From assembly GCA_963754065.1 (NCBI GenBank), contig CAVWFH010000034.1:1-64000 (forward strand): 64,000 bases of DNA, read 5' to 3'. The notes under the pieces are model-generated. The model saw only the letters and a program-made list of their open reading frames with translations, searched no databases and was not told where the DNA came from. Positions 1-8,199 of the stretch are shown here, piece after piece (within the stretch, counting starts at the first letter, position 1; every line of letters begins with the position of its first letter). The position numbers and the translations under genes were made by a program. The stretch comes from JALORV01 sp963754065. Lineage in GTDB: Bacteria > Pseudomonadota > Gammaproteobacteria > Burkholderiales > Burkholderiaceae_F.

Positions 1-1347
1 AATCCCGTCGACGTCCCCCTGTTGCGCAACAATCAAATTGCCCTTCAGTGGGACTTCGACATTGAAACCGCTGCCGACATCGAAGCCACCAGACTCTCCT
101 TTGGCCCAAAGTTCGGCGAAGACCTCTTTCGCCTTTTTCGCATTAATCGATCCGTCCAGTAATCGGATCAAAATCCCGGCTAGATGGCCTGGCGATACGG
201 GGCAATGCGCGAAGTCACGCGAGCTGTCGTTTAGCGAAGCTGCTACTTCCCCCATCACCCAGTTGGCAGCGATTTTCTTGTCGGGAACCGCTTTGGCCAC
301 CGCCTCGTAGTAGGTCGCCATTGCCTTCGAAGCCGTCAGCGTCTGGGCGTCGTACTCGCTCAATCCGTATTCGCGCACGAAGCGCTCTCGCATCGCGCCG
401 GGCAGCTCCGGCAGTTCGCCACGCACGCGCTCGATCCACTGCGGTGCGATCTCCAGCGGCAGCAGGTCCGGGTCGGGGAAGTAGCGATAGTCCATCGCGT
501 CTTCCTTGCTGCGCATGCTGCGAGTTTCGTCGCGGTCGGGGTCGTACAGGCGCGTTTCCTGCACTACGGTACCGCCGTCCTCGATCAGCTCGATCTGGCG
601 CCGTGCCTCGAACTCGATTGCCTGCTGCATAAAGCGAAAGCTGTTCAGGTTCTTGATCTCGCAGCGTGTGCCGAGCTCTGGACTCCCGAGCGGGCGAACC
701 GAGACATTGGCATCGCAACGGAACGAGCCCTCCTGCATGTTGCCGTCGCAGATGCCGAGCCAGACCACGAGTGAGTGCAGTGCCTTGGCATACGCCACCG
801 CCTCCGCCGCGGCACCGCTGATGCTCGCGACTCGGATGTCTGGTTCGGAAACAATCTCCAGCAGCGGCGTGCCGGCGCGATTGAGATCGATGCCGGACAT
901 GCCGTGGCCGAGCGCGGCGTGCGAGCCCATGCCTTCGTGCAGCGACTTGCCCGCATCCTCCTCGAGATGCGCGCGCGTGAGCCGCACGCTCTTCATGTAG
1001 GCGACACCGCCCCTGGGCTGCACCACGAAGCTGAGGCTGCCGCCCTGCACGACCGGGATCTCGTACTGGCTGATCTGGTAGCCCTTCGGCAGGTCCGGAT
1101 AGAAGTAATTCTTGCGGGCGAACACGCTGCGCGGCGCAATCGTCGCGCCGACCGCCAGGCCGAAGCGGATCGCGCGCTCGACGGCGGTGCGGTTGAGCAC
1201 CGGCAACGTTCCGGGCAACGCCACGTCGATCACGCTTGCCTGCGAATTGGGCTCGGCACCGAACGCGGTCGATGCACCCGAGAAGATCTTGCTCGCCGTA
1301 GTCAGCTGCGTATGCGTTTCGAGACCGATGACCACTTCCCACGCCAT
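1..1347 (-). CDS. gatB: Asp-tRNA(Asn)/Glu-tRNA(Gln) amidotransferase subunit B, 3' end beyond window
   Basis: GatB binds mischarged Glu-tRNA(Gln) or Asp-tRNA(Asn) and activates the side-chain carboxylate, so that ammonia from GatA can amidate it in the cytoplasm. The frame opens MAWEVVIGLETHTQL, the classic GatB N-terminus, and contains YFYPDLPKGYQISQYE and DFNRAG-type motifs. A clear AGGAG lies just upstream of the ATG at 1347. It is the last gene of the leftward gatC-gatA-TPR-gatB operon, 10 bp after the TPR gene. The frame stays open to position 1 (449 codons). The first 400 or so residues look normal through NAKKAKEVFAELW. The last 35 residues do not resemble the usual YqeY-like C-terminal tail (see findings). 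Confidence 0.93.
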   Translation of the reverse strand, partial: MAWEVVIGLETHTQLTTASKIFSGASTAFGAEPNSQASVIDVALPGTLPVLNRTAVERAIRFGLAVGATIAPRSVFARKNYFYPDLPKGYQISQYEIPVVQGGSLSFVVQPRGGVAYMKSVRLTRAHLEEDAGKSLHEGMGSHAALGHGMSGIDLNRAGTPLLEIVSEPDIRVASISGAAAEAVAYAKALHSLVVWLGICDGNMQEGSFRCDANVSVRPLGSPELGTRCEIKNLNSFRFMQQAIEFEARRQIELIEDGGTVVQETRLYDPDRDETRSMRSKEDAMDYRYFPDPDLLPLEIAPQWIERVRGELPELPGAMRERFVREYGLSEYDAQTLTASKAMATYYEAVAKAVPDKKIAANWVMGEVAASLNDSSRDFAHCPVSPGHLAGILIRLLDGSINAKKAKEVFAELWAKGESGGFDVGSGFNVEVPLKGNLIVAQQGDVDGI

Positions 1348-1357
1348 GGCAATGCTC

Positions 1358-2461
1358 CTAGTGCAGGGTCTCGGCCGGATCGGTCGCGAGTAGACGACGT
1401 GCCTCGCGCTGCTCGTGCGCGTAGGTTTCCCACGCCATGCTCGCGAGGGTCTGGTGTTGCTTGCCCTCGGCGCCGTGGCCCAGTTTCTTCAGCGCGGTGG
1501 CCATGTTGGAGTGGACGATCGCGCGGATGTCCGAAGGGGTCGACTCGTCGACCCGGCGCAGCGCGCTCAGCAACTGGGCGTAGCCGTCATCGACGCGGCC
1601 GAGCTCGATGCAGCAGTGGGCGCTGTCGGCCATCGCTACGGTGACTTCGTGCAGGAACCCTTCGCCATCGGCGCTTGGAAGGTGGGCGTCGTACAGGGCC
1701 AACGCGTCGTTGTAACGGCGCTGCAGCACATACATTTCTGCGAGCAACAGGTGGTCGAGCATCGCTTCGGGGCCTTCCTCCAGTCCCTTCGCGAATGCAA
1801 TGCTTTTCTTCAGCGCATCGACGGCGTTGGCCAGCGTGCGCGCATCGAGTTCGCCTAGCGCCGCGGCTTGACGCGCGTGCGCAGCCTGCGTGAGCGCCGA
1901 GCGTTTCAGCCAGCTCGCCATCGCAATCTCGTCGTCGAGTTGACGGACCAGACCCTCGGCCTCGCGATACAGGCGACTCGCCTCTTCGTAGTCGTAGGCG
2001 TCCTGATGCAGGGAGCCGAGTGCCAGAAACGCGCGATAGCGCGACTCCGGCGTGGCGGCGCGATTGGCAAGCACCGCGCGCGCATAACTGGCCGCGGCGC
2101 GTATGTCGCCCTCGCGCTGCGTGAACAGGGCCAGCGCCGACTCGCACTCGCCGACCAGCGCCATGTCCCCGTCCGCGTGTCGTGCGCGCTCCGCCACGTC
2201 CAGCATGGACGTGCGCGCATCGTCGAATCGCTTGGCGAAGTACAGGCGGATCGCGCTCACATAGTCGAACCGCAGCCGCAGCGCGGCCGGCGCGTCGGCC
2301 GGAGTCTCGCTCAGCGCGGTCTCGAGCAATGCGCGCGCCTCCTCCACCCGGCCCAGACGCGCCAGCAGCACGACGCGATCCTGCAGGTGGCGCGCGCGAA
2401 CCAGCGGGTCGCGCGCCGCATCGACGAGTTGCTGGTTGGCGAGCAGGAGGCGCTGCGACAT
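1358..2461 (-). CDS. TPR-repeat protein inside the gatCAB operon
   Basis: A 367-residue soluble protein made almost entirely of helical tetratricopeptide-like repeats, for example around LYREAEGLVRQLDDE and ALALYDAHLPSADGEG. There is no signal peptide or membrane segment. I start it at MSQRLLLANQQ (2461) because the longer open frame reads back through gatA. It begins 8 bp after the gatA stop and ends 10 bp before gatB, so it is almost certainly co-transcribed with the amidotransferase genes. A TPR scaffold between gatA and gatB is not part of the canonical complex. Its role is unknown. Confidence 0.82.
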   Translation of the reverse strand: MSQRLLLANQQLVDAARDPLVRARHLQDRVVLLARLGRVEEARALLETALSETPADAPAALRLRFDYVSAIRLYFAKRFDDARTSMLDVAERARHADGDMALVGECESALALFTQREGDIRAAASYARAVLANRAATPESRYRAFLALGSLHQDAYDYEEASRLYREAEGLVRQLDDEIAMASWLKRSALTQAAHARQAAALGELDARTLANAVDALKKSIAFAKGLEEGPEAMLDHLLLAEMYVLQRRYNDALALYDAHLPSADGEGFLHEVTVAMADSAHCCIELGRVDDGYAQLLSALRRVDESTPSDIRAIVHSNMATALKKLGHGAEGKQHQTLASMAWETYAHEQREARRLLATDPAETLH

Positions 2462-2469
2462 GGCGGCTA

Positions 2470-3945
2470 TCAGACTCCCGCGGGCACGCGTCGGTGCCAG
2501 TCGGTCGCGCACTGATAGGCGTGAGCGACGCCCAGCAGCTTGGCTTCTTCGAAATAATTGGCGATCAGCTGCAGTCCGACCGGACGGTGGCTGTTGACCG
2601 GCCCGGTCCCGAAGCCACAGGGAATGCTCATCGACGGCACGCCCGCGAGACTGCCGGGCACGGTGTAAAGATCGGCCATGTACATCGCGACCGGATCGGC
2701 CGCCTTCTCGCCGAAGCCAAAAGCGACACTGGTCGTCACCGGGCCGGCAATGACATCGCACAGGGCAAAGGCCTGCTGGAATTCGTTGGCGATCAGGCGT
2801 CGCACCTTCATCGCCTTGATGAAGTAGGCGTCGTAGTACCCGTGCGACAACACATAGGTGCCGATCAGGATGCGGCGCTTCGGCTCGTCGCCAAAGCCTT
2901 CGGCACGCGACTTGCGGATCATGTCCTTCAGGTCCGTGTACTTCGCCGCCCGATGCCCGTAACGCACGCCGTCGAAGCGCGCGAGGTTGCTCGATGCTTC
3001 GGCCGGTGCGATCACGTAGTAGACCGGGATGCCGAGTTCGGCATTGGGCAGCGAAATCGGCACGAGCTTGGCACCGAGCTTTTCATACTCGGCAAGTGCA
3101 GCGCGGACGGCCGCCTCGACGTCCGGCTGCAGGCCGCTGCCGAAGAATTCCCTGGGCACGCCGATCCTCATGCCCTTGACCGACGCGCCGAGCGCACGCG
3201 TGTAGTCCTCGGTCGGGCGGTCCAGGCTGGTCGAGTCCTTCGGGTCGAAACCCAGCATCGCGTTGAAGACCAGCGCGGCGTCCTCGGCCGAGAGCGTCAT
3301 CAGGCCGGCGGTATCCAGGCTCGATGCGAACGCGATCATGCCCCAGCGCGACGGCCGGCCGTAGGTTGGCTTGGTGCCGGTGATGCCGGAGAACGCGGCC
3401 GGTTCCCGGATCGACCCGCCGGTGTCGGTCGCAGTGGCCACCGGCGCGATGCGCGCGGCCACGGCTGCCGCCGAGCCGCCGGAGGAACCGCCGGGCACGG
3501 CACCGCGGTCCCACGGGTTCAGCACATTGCCGTAGGCGCTGTTCTCGTTGCTCGAGCCCATCGCGAACTCGTCGCAGTTGAGCTTGCCGAGCGTGACCAT
3601 GCCGGCGCGCGACAGGTTGTCGACCACGGTCGCGTCGAACGGGCTCATGTAGCCCTCCAGGATCCTGCTCGACGCCGTCGACGCAAAGTCCTTGGTGACG
3701 AAAATGTCCTTGTGTGCGATCGGGATGCCGGTCAGCGGCGTTGCTTCGCCGCGTGCGATGCGTTCGTCCGCCGCGGCGGCCTGCTTCAGCGTGACCTCCG
3801 GTCGCACGTCCAGGAACGCATTGAGCGATCGCTGCGCTTCCATGCGTGCGAGATACGCGCGCGCCAGTTCTGCAGCCGACACTTCGCGCGCCGCCAGCAG
3901 CCGTGACAGGTCGGCGAGGGTCGCCTGGCCGAGATCGATTGCCAT
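2470..3945 (-). CDS. gatA: Asp/Glu-tRNA amidotransferase subunit A
   Basis: GatA is the glutaminase/amidase subunit: it hydrolyses glutamine and passes ammonia to GatB. The 491-residue protein has the amidase-signature triad: Lys in IAHKDIF, the cis-Ser in TDTGGSIREPAA and the nucleophile-loop glycine/serine run PGGSSGGSAAA. The length fits the family. I use the ATG at 3945, giving MAIDLGQ, and not the GTG just upstream. The gatC stop and this ATG overlap as TGATG, typical of translational coupling. Confidence 0.96.
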   Translation of the reverse strand: MAIDLGQATLADLSRLLAAREVSAAELARAYLARMEAQRSLNAFLDVRPEVTLKQAAAADERIARGEATPLTGIPIAHKDIFVTKDFASTASSRILEGYMSPFDATVVDNLSRAGMVTLGKLNCDEFAMGSSNENSAYGNVLNPWDRGAVPGGSSGGSAAAVAARIAPVATATDTGGSIREPAAFSGITGTKPTYGRPSRWGMIAFASSLDTAGLMTLSAEDAALVFNAMLGFDPKDSTSLDRPTEDYTRALGASVKGMRIGVPREFFGSGLQPDVEAAVRAALAEYEKLGAKLVPISLPNAELGIPVYYVIAPAEASSNLARFDGVRYGHRAAKYTDLKDMIRKSRAEGFGDEPKRRILIGTYVLSHGYYDAYFIKAMKVRRLIANEFQQAFALCDVIAGPVTTSVAFGFGEKAADPVAMYMADLYTVPGSLAGVPSMSIPCGFGTGPVNSHRPVGLQLIANYFEEAKLLGVAHAYQCATDWHRRVPAGV

Positions 3946-4232
3946 CACTCGATGACGCGCGGAACGAGGAACAGTCCGTCCTGCTGCTCCGGGGCGTTCG
4001 ACAGGTTGGCAGCGCGCTCGTCGCCGACCGTCACCTCGTCGTCTCTCAGCCGCTGCGCGCCACCGAGCGGGTGGGCCATCGGCTCGATGGCGTCCGTGTC
4101 GACCGCCTGCATGCGTTCGATCATCTGGAAGATGTCGTTCAGCTGCTCGAGCACGCGCTGGGCCTCGGCGTCGGTGACATCAATGCGCGCCAGGTCGGCG
4201 ATGCGGCGGATTTGCGCGAGGTCGAGTGCCAT
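3945..4232 (-). CDS. gatC: Asp/Glu-tRNA amidotransferase subunit C
   Basis: GatC is the small stabilising strap of the GatCAB complex. The 95-residue product has the family pattern: IRRIADLARIDVTDAEAQ near the N-terminus, LNDIFQMIERMQAVDTD in the middle, and the acidic DDEVTVGDERAANLSNAPEQ tail segment. I start at MALDLAQ; the open frame extends further but without family similarity. It is the first gene of the leftward operon and faces mreB across about 200 bp. Confidence 0.94.
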   Translation of the reverse strand: MALDLAQIRRIADLARIDVTDAEAQRVLEQLNDIFQMIERMQAVDTDAIEPMAHPLGGAQRLRDDEVTVGDERAANLSNAPEQQDGLFLVPRVIE

Positions 4233-4434
4233 CGGGGAGGGCTGAGAGTCGCTAACAGCGGAAATGCGGGGTGGACAACCGCTGCGTAAGCCTTTCAAAA
4301 CAAGCGTTTGCAGCGGGTTTGTCGTGTGATTAGTTTATCATCGCGCATTCTCCACACACTCTGCATGCTTCCGAGAGAACGCAGCGCCGACGGGCGGCGC
4401 GCAGCGGGACGCAGATCAGCCACAAAAGGTAGTC
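4233..4434. promoter_or_regulatory. Divergent promoter region, gatC / mreB
   Basis: About 200 bp lie between the divergent starts of gatC and mreB, with no open frame worth calling. The AT-richest part (about 4300-4341) holds a weak rightward sigma-70-like pair, TTGCAG at 4308 and TAGTTT at 4331 with 17 bp spacing. No sigma-54-type GG-N8-TTGC site was found here. An AAAGG ribosome-binding site precedes the mreB ATG. Confidence 0.4.
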
Positions 4435-5478
4435 ATGTTCGGTTTTCTCCGCAGCTATTTCTCCAACGACCTGGCGATCGACCTTGGCACTGCCAACACG
4501 CTGATCTATGTGCGCGGCAAGGGCATCGTGCTCGACGAACCCTCGGTCGTTGCGATCCGCCAGGAGGGCGGCCCCAACGGCAAGCGCACCATCCAGGCCG
4601 TCGGCAAGGAAGCCAAGCAGATGCTCGGCAAGGTGCCCGGCAACATCGAGGCGATCCGCCCGATGAAGGACGGCGTCATCGCCGACTTCACCGTCACCGA
4701 GCAGATGCTCAAGCAGTTCATCAAGATGGTCCACCCGTCGAGTCTGTTCGCGCCGAATCCGCGCATCATCATCTGCGTGCCGTGCGGCTCGACGCAGGTC
4801 GAGCGCCGCGCGATCAAGGAGTCGGCGGAAGCCGCCGGTGCCTCGCAGGTGTTCCTCATCGAGGAACCGATGGCGGCGGCGATCGGCGCTGGTCTGCCGG
4901 TGTCCGAAGCGTCGGGCTCGATGGTGGTCGACATCGGTGGCGGTACCACCGAGGTCGGCGTGATCTCGCTCGGCGGCATGGTCTACAAGGGCAGTGTGCG
5001 GGTCGGCGGCGACAAGTTCGACGAAGCGATCATCAATTACATCCGTCGCAACTACGGCATGCTGATCGGTGAGCCGACGGCTGAGTCGATCAAGAAGAAC
5101 ATCGGTTCCGCCTTTCCGGGCTCCGAGGTCAAGGAGATCGAGGTCAAGGGGCGCAATCTGTCCGAAGGCATTCCGCGCAGCTTCACGATCTCGAGCAACG
5201 AGATCCTCGAGGCACTGACGGACCCGTTGAACCAGATCGTTTCCAGTGTGAAGATCGCGCTCGAACAAACGCCGCCGGAACTCGGCGCCGACATCGCCGA
5301 ACGCGGCATGATGCTCACCGGGGGCGGTGCACTGCTGCGCGATCTCGACCGACTGCTGATGGAAGAGACCGGCCTGCCGGTCGTGGTCGCCGAGGAGCCA
5401 CTTACCTGTGTGGTGCGCGGCTGCGGCATCGCGCTCGAGCGCATGGACAAGCTCGGCACCATTTTCGCGACCGGCTGA
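4435..5478 (+). CDS. mreB: Rod-shape determining actin homologue MreB
   Basis: MreB is the actin-like ATPase that polymerises under the inner membrane and orients the elongation machinery. The 347-residue protein has the N-terminal amphipathic MFGFLRSYFSNDLAIDLG, phosphate 1 motif DLGTANTLIY, phosphate 2 motif VVDIGGGTTEVGVIS and the adenosine motif LTGGGALLRDLD. The start is fixed by AAAGG just upstream and by the conserved MFGF beginning. It heads the mreBCD cluster but is separated from mreC by two strong hairpins. Confidence 0.98.
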   Translation: MFGFLRSYFSNDLAIDLGTANTLIYVRGKGIVLDEPSVVAIRQEGGPNGKRTIQAVGKEAKQMLGKVPGNIEAIRPMKDGVIADFTVTEQMLKQFIKMVHPSSLFAPNPRIIICVPCGSTQVERRAIKESAEAAGASQVFLIEEPMAAAIGAGLPVSEASGSMVVDIGGGTTEVGVISLGGMVYKGSVRVGGDKFDEAIINYIRRNYGMLIGEPTAESIKKNIGSAFPGSEVKEIEVKGRNLSEGIPRSFTISSNEILEALTDPLNQIVSSVKIALEQTPPELGADIAERGMMLTGGGALLRDLDRLLMEETGLPVVVAEEPLTCVVRGCGIALERMDKLGTIFATG

Positions 5479-5527
5479 CCTCGACACGACGCCGTCGCTC
5501 GTCGTGTTTCCCCTGACTTTGAAATTC

Positions 5528-5559
5528 AAAAGATCGTGTGGCTCCGCCACCGATCTTTT
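5528..5559. terminator. Hairpin 1 between mreB and mreC
   Basis: AAAAGATCG (5528-5536) pairs with CGATCTTTT (5551-5559). An inner stem, GTGGC with GCCAC around TCC, makes one long near-perfect stem-loop. It starts 49 bp after the mreB stop. The T-run is short (four) and followed by GG, so it is more likely a partial terminator or mRNA-processing/stabilising element than a complete stop. Confidence 0.6.
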
Positions 5560-5569
5560 GGTAACTAGT

Positions 5570-5599
5570 CGCGCGAAAGCAGGTTTGCACTTTCGCGCG
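5570..5599. promoter_or_regulatory. Hairpin 2 directly ahead of mreC
   Basis: CGCGCGAAAG (5570-5579) and CTTTCGCGCG (5590-5599) form a perfect 10-bp stem with a 10-nt loop. It ends only 8 bases before the mreC ATG and occupies the place where a ribosome-binding site should be. No purine-rich Shine-Dalgarno is visible between it and the start. It could restrain mreC translation or mRNA 3' decay into mreB. Confidence 0.5.
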
Positions 5600-5607
5600 C
5601 CCAACTG

Positions 5608-6510
5608 ATGGAATACGGTCCTCCGCCGCTGTTCAACCAGGGCGTATCCGCCCGCGCGCGGCTCGCGTTCTTCTCGTTCCTCGCGATCGCGCTGATAGTC
5701 ATCGACTCGCGCATCAAGGCGCTTGAAACGGTCCGTGTTGGCGTCGGTGTCGTGCTCTATCCGGTGCAACAGGTACTGCTGGTTCCGGGACGCATGGCGG
5801 ACGCCGTGGGGGACTACTTCACGTCGGTTACGACGCTGCAGCGGGAAAATGAGCAACTCAAGCGCCGCCAGGTCGAGTCGGCGCAATTACTGCTCCAGTC
5901 GCAGCAGGTGGGCGCCGAGAACGAGCGCCTGCGGAAGCTCCTCGGCGCACGCGAGCGGACTGGCCACGGCGCGACCCTGGGCACGGTGCTCTACGAATCG
6001 CGCGACCGCTTCTCGCACAAGATTGTTCTGCATGTCGGCACCGTTGATGGCGTGCGAGCCGGCAATCCGGTGATCGACGATATCGGCGTGGTCGGCCAGG
6101 TGACGCGCGTCTTTGCGAATACCGCGGAAGTGACGCTGCTTACCGACAAGGATCAGTCGATTCCGATCCAGATCGTGCGCAATGGCTTGCGCGGAATCGC
6201 CTTCGGCGGCGCGGACCCGGGAACGCTCGACCTGCGGTTCATGGCGGCCAATGCGGATGTCGAAAACGGCGACGTCGCCGTCACTTCGGGTCTCGACGGG
6301 ATCTATCCTGCAGGGCTGCCGGTCGGCAAGGTCGGCATCGTCGAACGCGCGGCCAAGGACCAGTTCGCGCGTATCGTCCTGACGCCCTCCGCGGGGGTCG
6401 AAAACCACACCCATCTGCTCGTGCTGCTCGTTGAACCGACGCAACGGCCGGCACCCCCGCCTCCGGTCCAGCCGGAGGCGGCGACGCGACGGGGGGCCGG
6501 CAAGCGATGA
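5608..6510 (+). CDS. mreC: Rod-shape determining protein MreC
   Basis: MreC is the bitopic scaffold that activates PBP2-RodA during elongation. The 300-residue protein has a short cytoplasmic MEYGPPPLFNQG, one membrane span (about residues 18-36), a coiled coil (VTTLQRENEQLKRRQ region) and beta-barrel MreC domains with GVRAGNPVIDDIGVVGQV. The N-terminus matches betaproteobacterial MreC and supports the ATG at 5608 despite the missing ribosome-binding site. The C-terminus is proline/arginine rich. mreD overlaps its stop by 4 bp. Confidence 0.96.
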   Translation: MEYGPPPLFNQGVSARARLAFFSFLAIALIVIDSRIKALETVRVGVGVVLYPVQQVLLVPGRMADAVGDYFTSVTTLQRENEQLKRRQVESAQLLLQSQQVGAENERLRKLLGARERTGHGATLGTVLYESRDRFSHKIVLHVGTVDGVRAGNPVIDDIGVVGQVTRVFANTAEVTLLTDKDQSIPIQIVRNGLRGIAFGGADPGTLDLRFMAANADVENGDVAVTSGLDGIYPAGLPVGKVGIVERAAKDQFARIVLTPSAGVENHTHLLVLLVEPTQRPAPPPPVQPEAATRRGAGKR

Positions 6511-7106
6511 GCTCGATCACCCGCGTTCAACAATGGTTTCGCGACACCTTCGCGCTGCGGCCGACCGACCCGATCGACGTCGTCGACCGTGGCCTCGTGC
6601 GGCGCGAGTATCTGCTGCGCCCCGCCAACCCGCTGTTCATCTGGTTCTCGCTGATCGTTGCGCTGCTGGTGAACCTGATGCCGTGGGGCCGAACACCCTT
6701 TGCCCCCGATGTGCTGGCCCTGGCGCTGGTGTTCTGGAACGTGCATCAGCCACGGCGCGTCGGCATGGGCGCGGCCTTCGTCTTCGGACTGCTGATGGAC
6801 GTGCACCAAGGGGCATTGTTCGGGCAGCACGCACTCGCCTACACGCTCGTGTCCTACGGAGCCATCACGCTGCACAGGCGCATCCAGTGGTTCCCGCTCG
6901 GCGCGCAGGCCATCCACGTACTGCCCCTGCTGCTGATAGCGCAGCTCGCTTCGCTCGCCATCCGCATGTGGGTCGGCGGCGAGTGGCCCGGGTGGATCTA
7001 CTTCGCACAGAGCTTTGTCGGCGCGATCATCTGGCCGCTGATTGCCTGGCTGCTCCTCGCCCCGCAGCGCCGTCCGATCGATCGGGACGAAACTAGGCCG
7101 ATATAG
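6507..7106 (+). CDS. mreD: Rod-shape determining protein MreD
   Basis: A 199-residue polytopic inner-membrane protein of the elongasome. After a longer than usual soluble N-terminus (about 45 residues, including PTDPIDVVDRGLVRREYLLRP) come hydrophobic spans typical of MreD, with the conserved GAAFVFGLLMDVHQGALFGQ loop. Its ATG overlaps the mreC stop (ATGA), indicating coupled translation. It is the last gene before a palindromic repeat, and the next gene is convergent. Confidence 0.93.
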   Translation: MSSITRVQQWFRDTFALRPTDPIDVVDRGLVRREYLLRPANPLFIWFSLIVALLVNLMPWGRTPFAPDVLALALVFWNVHQPRRVGMGAAFVFGLLMDVHQGALFGQHALAYTLVSYGAITLHRRIQWFPLGAQAIHVLPLLLIAQLASLAIRMWVGGEWPGWIYFAQSFVGAIIWPLIAWLLLAPQRRPIDRDETRPI

Positions 7107-7124
7107 ATTGCGTCGCTCACTTAC

Positions 7125-7495
7125 GCGACCCTTCGGGTCGCACGTGAACTCGCTCCGGTACGTTTCGCACGGTGCGCGAAACGCTCACGACTGAGTTGTC
7201 GGCTGCGCTCCGGAGCGGCCGCGCGCTCCGCCGACGCTCAACGGCGGCCACCCCACCCTGCGACGCACCGAGACGGCGGATGGTTCGCGTTTCCCTCCCC
7301 TCGGGGAGGGGAGGGTGAGGGAGGGGTGTCAACACCCTCCCGCGTGGCGGGAGGGCAGGGTGGGTGCAGTGCAGTTGAAACTCGGCGCAGCGTGCGGCCG
7401 CTCCGGAGCGCAGCCGACTATCTAGTCTTGAGCGGCTCTCGCGCAGCGAGTGCCGTGCCGGAGCGAGTGCACGTGCGATCGGCAAAGCCGATCGC
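7125..7495. repeat. Large imperfect inverted repeat between convergent genes
   Basis: A perfect 25-bp inverted pair lies at 7198-7222 and 7394-7418 (core CTGCGCTCCGGAGCGG). It is the best-preserved part of longer arms: sequence resembling CCGGAGCGAGTTCACGTGCG occurs in both, and translating the arms gives the same RPLRSAAD...VPERVHVR string from each strand. The ends are small hairpins (7125-7141 and 7475-7495) and the middle holds two GGGAGGG-type hairpins. The element fills the space between mreD and the convergent lipoprotein gene. No gene is called in it. It looks like a dispersed intergenic repeat. Confidence 0.75.
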
Positions 7496-7510
7496 GTACA
7501 CGAGCGACGC

Positions 7511-8086
7511 CTATTTGTAAATTGTCCCCGTCACCCAGTCGCCCCATCCCTGCAGCGGACCCAGCGGGTTGCGATCGATCTGCATTTCGTGGACATTGGG
7601 TTGCCCGCCATAGACTGCATACACGGCCCGGTCCTGCACAAAGAGAATCAGCGCGGTGAAGGTCCAGCCGCTGGACTCCGTCTCGCGCCGGAAGCGGAAC
7701 GCGTCGAGCCAGAAATCGCCGACGCGGTCGCTGTTGATCCGCTTGACGTTCAACTGGAAAGCGCTGCACTCCTTGCCCGCCCTGAGGCAGTCGCGAATGC
7801 CCGGGTCCACATCCTGCTCGTTGAGCACTCCGCCGATCGGGAATCGAATCGCCACTTCGGCATGCGAGAGCAGTGTGACGGCCGGATTGACTTCCGTGAC
7901 GCCGATGGCGGCGAGATCGGCCTTGGTGGTGGCGTAGGGCTTGATGCCGTCGATGACCGACCGCGCTTCGTTGAAGCTCGTCCACTGCACTTCGGTCTGG
8001 ACCTTCGACTTCGGCAGCAAGTCGGCGCACCCCGCGAACGCGAGGACCAGCGCCAAGAGCATGCACACCAACCGGGGGGACCGCAT
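7511..8086 (-). CDS. Putative lipoprotein of unknown function
   Basis: A 191-residue protein with a lipoprotein signal: MRSPRLVCMLLALVLAFAGC, with the lipobox Cys at residue 20. The mature part has TTKADLAAIGVTEVNPAV, GGVLNEQDVDPGIRDCL and a tryptophan-rich end. It has no obvious catalytic motif and should be anchored in the envelope. It is monocistronic, convergent with mreD across the repeat, and lies 113 bp downstream of the CHAT protein gene on the same strand. I do not recognise a named family. Confidence 0.8.
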   Translation of the reverse strand: MRSPRLVCMLLALVLAFAGCADLLPKSKVQTEVQWTSFNEARSVIDGIKPYATTKADLAAIGVTEVNPAVTLLSHAEVAIRFPIGGVLNEQDVDPGIRDCLRAGKECSAFQLNVKRINSDRVGDFWLDAFRFRRETESSGWTFTALILFVQDRAVYAVYGGQPNVHEMQIDRNPLGPLQGWGDWVTGTIYK

Positions 8087-8199
8087 GGTTCGGTCCTAGG
8101 ACCACTCCTGGCTTGATGATCGGCGTGATCGCGCTTGACCGATTGTGGCGCGTCAAACGCCGACCCGAAAGCCGCGGCCGCCATTGACCGGCGGCGTCC

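Noticed and set aside
215..1342. 375-codon minus-strand frame overlapping gatB
   Set aside because: Arg/Gly-rich shadow; the GatB sequence is in the adjacent frame starting at 1347.
5528..5559. Complete intrinsic terminator after mreB
   Set aside because: Only four T follow the stem before GG, so full termination is not supported; kept as a partial terminator or processing hairpin.
4330..5886. 518-codon frame antisense to mreB
   Set aside because: Shadow of a GC-rich gene (His/Arg/Asp-rich composition, no domain), and MreB is unmistakable on the other strand.
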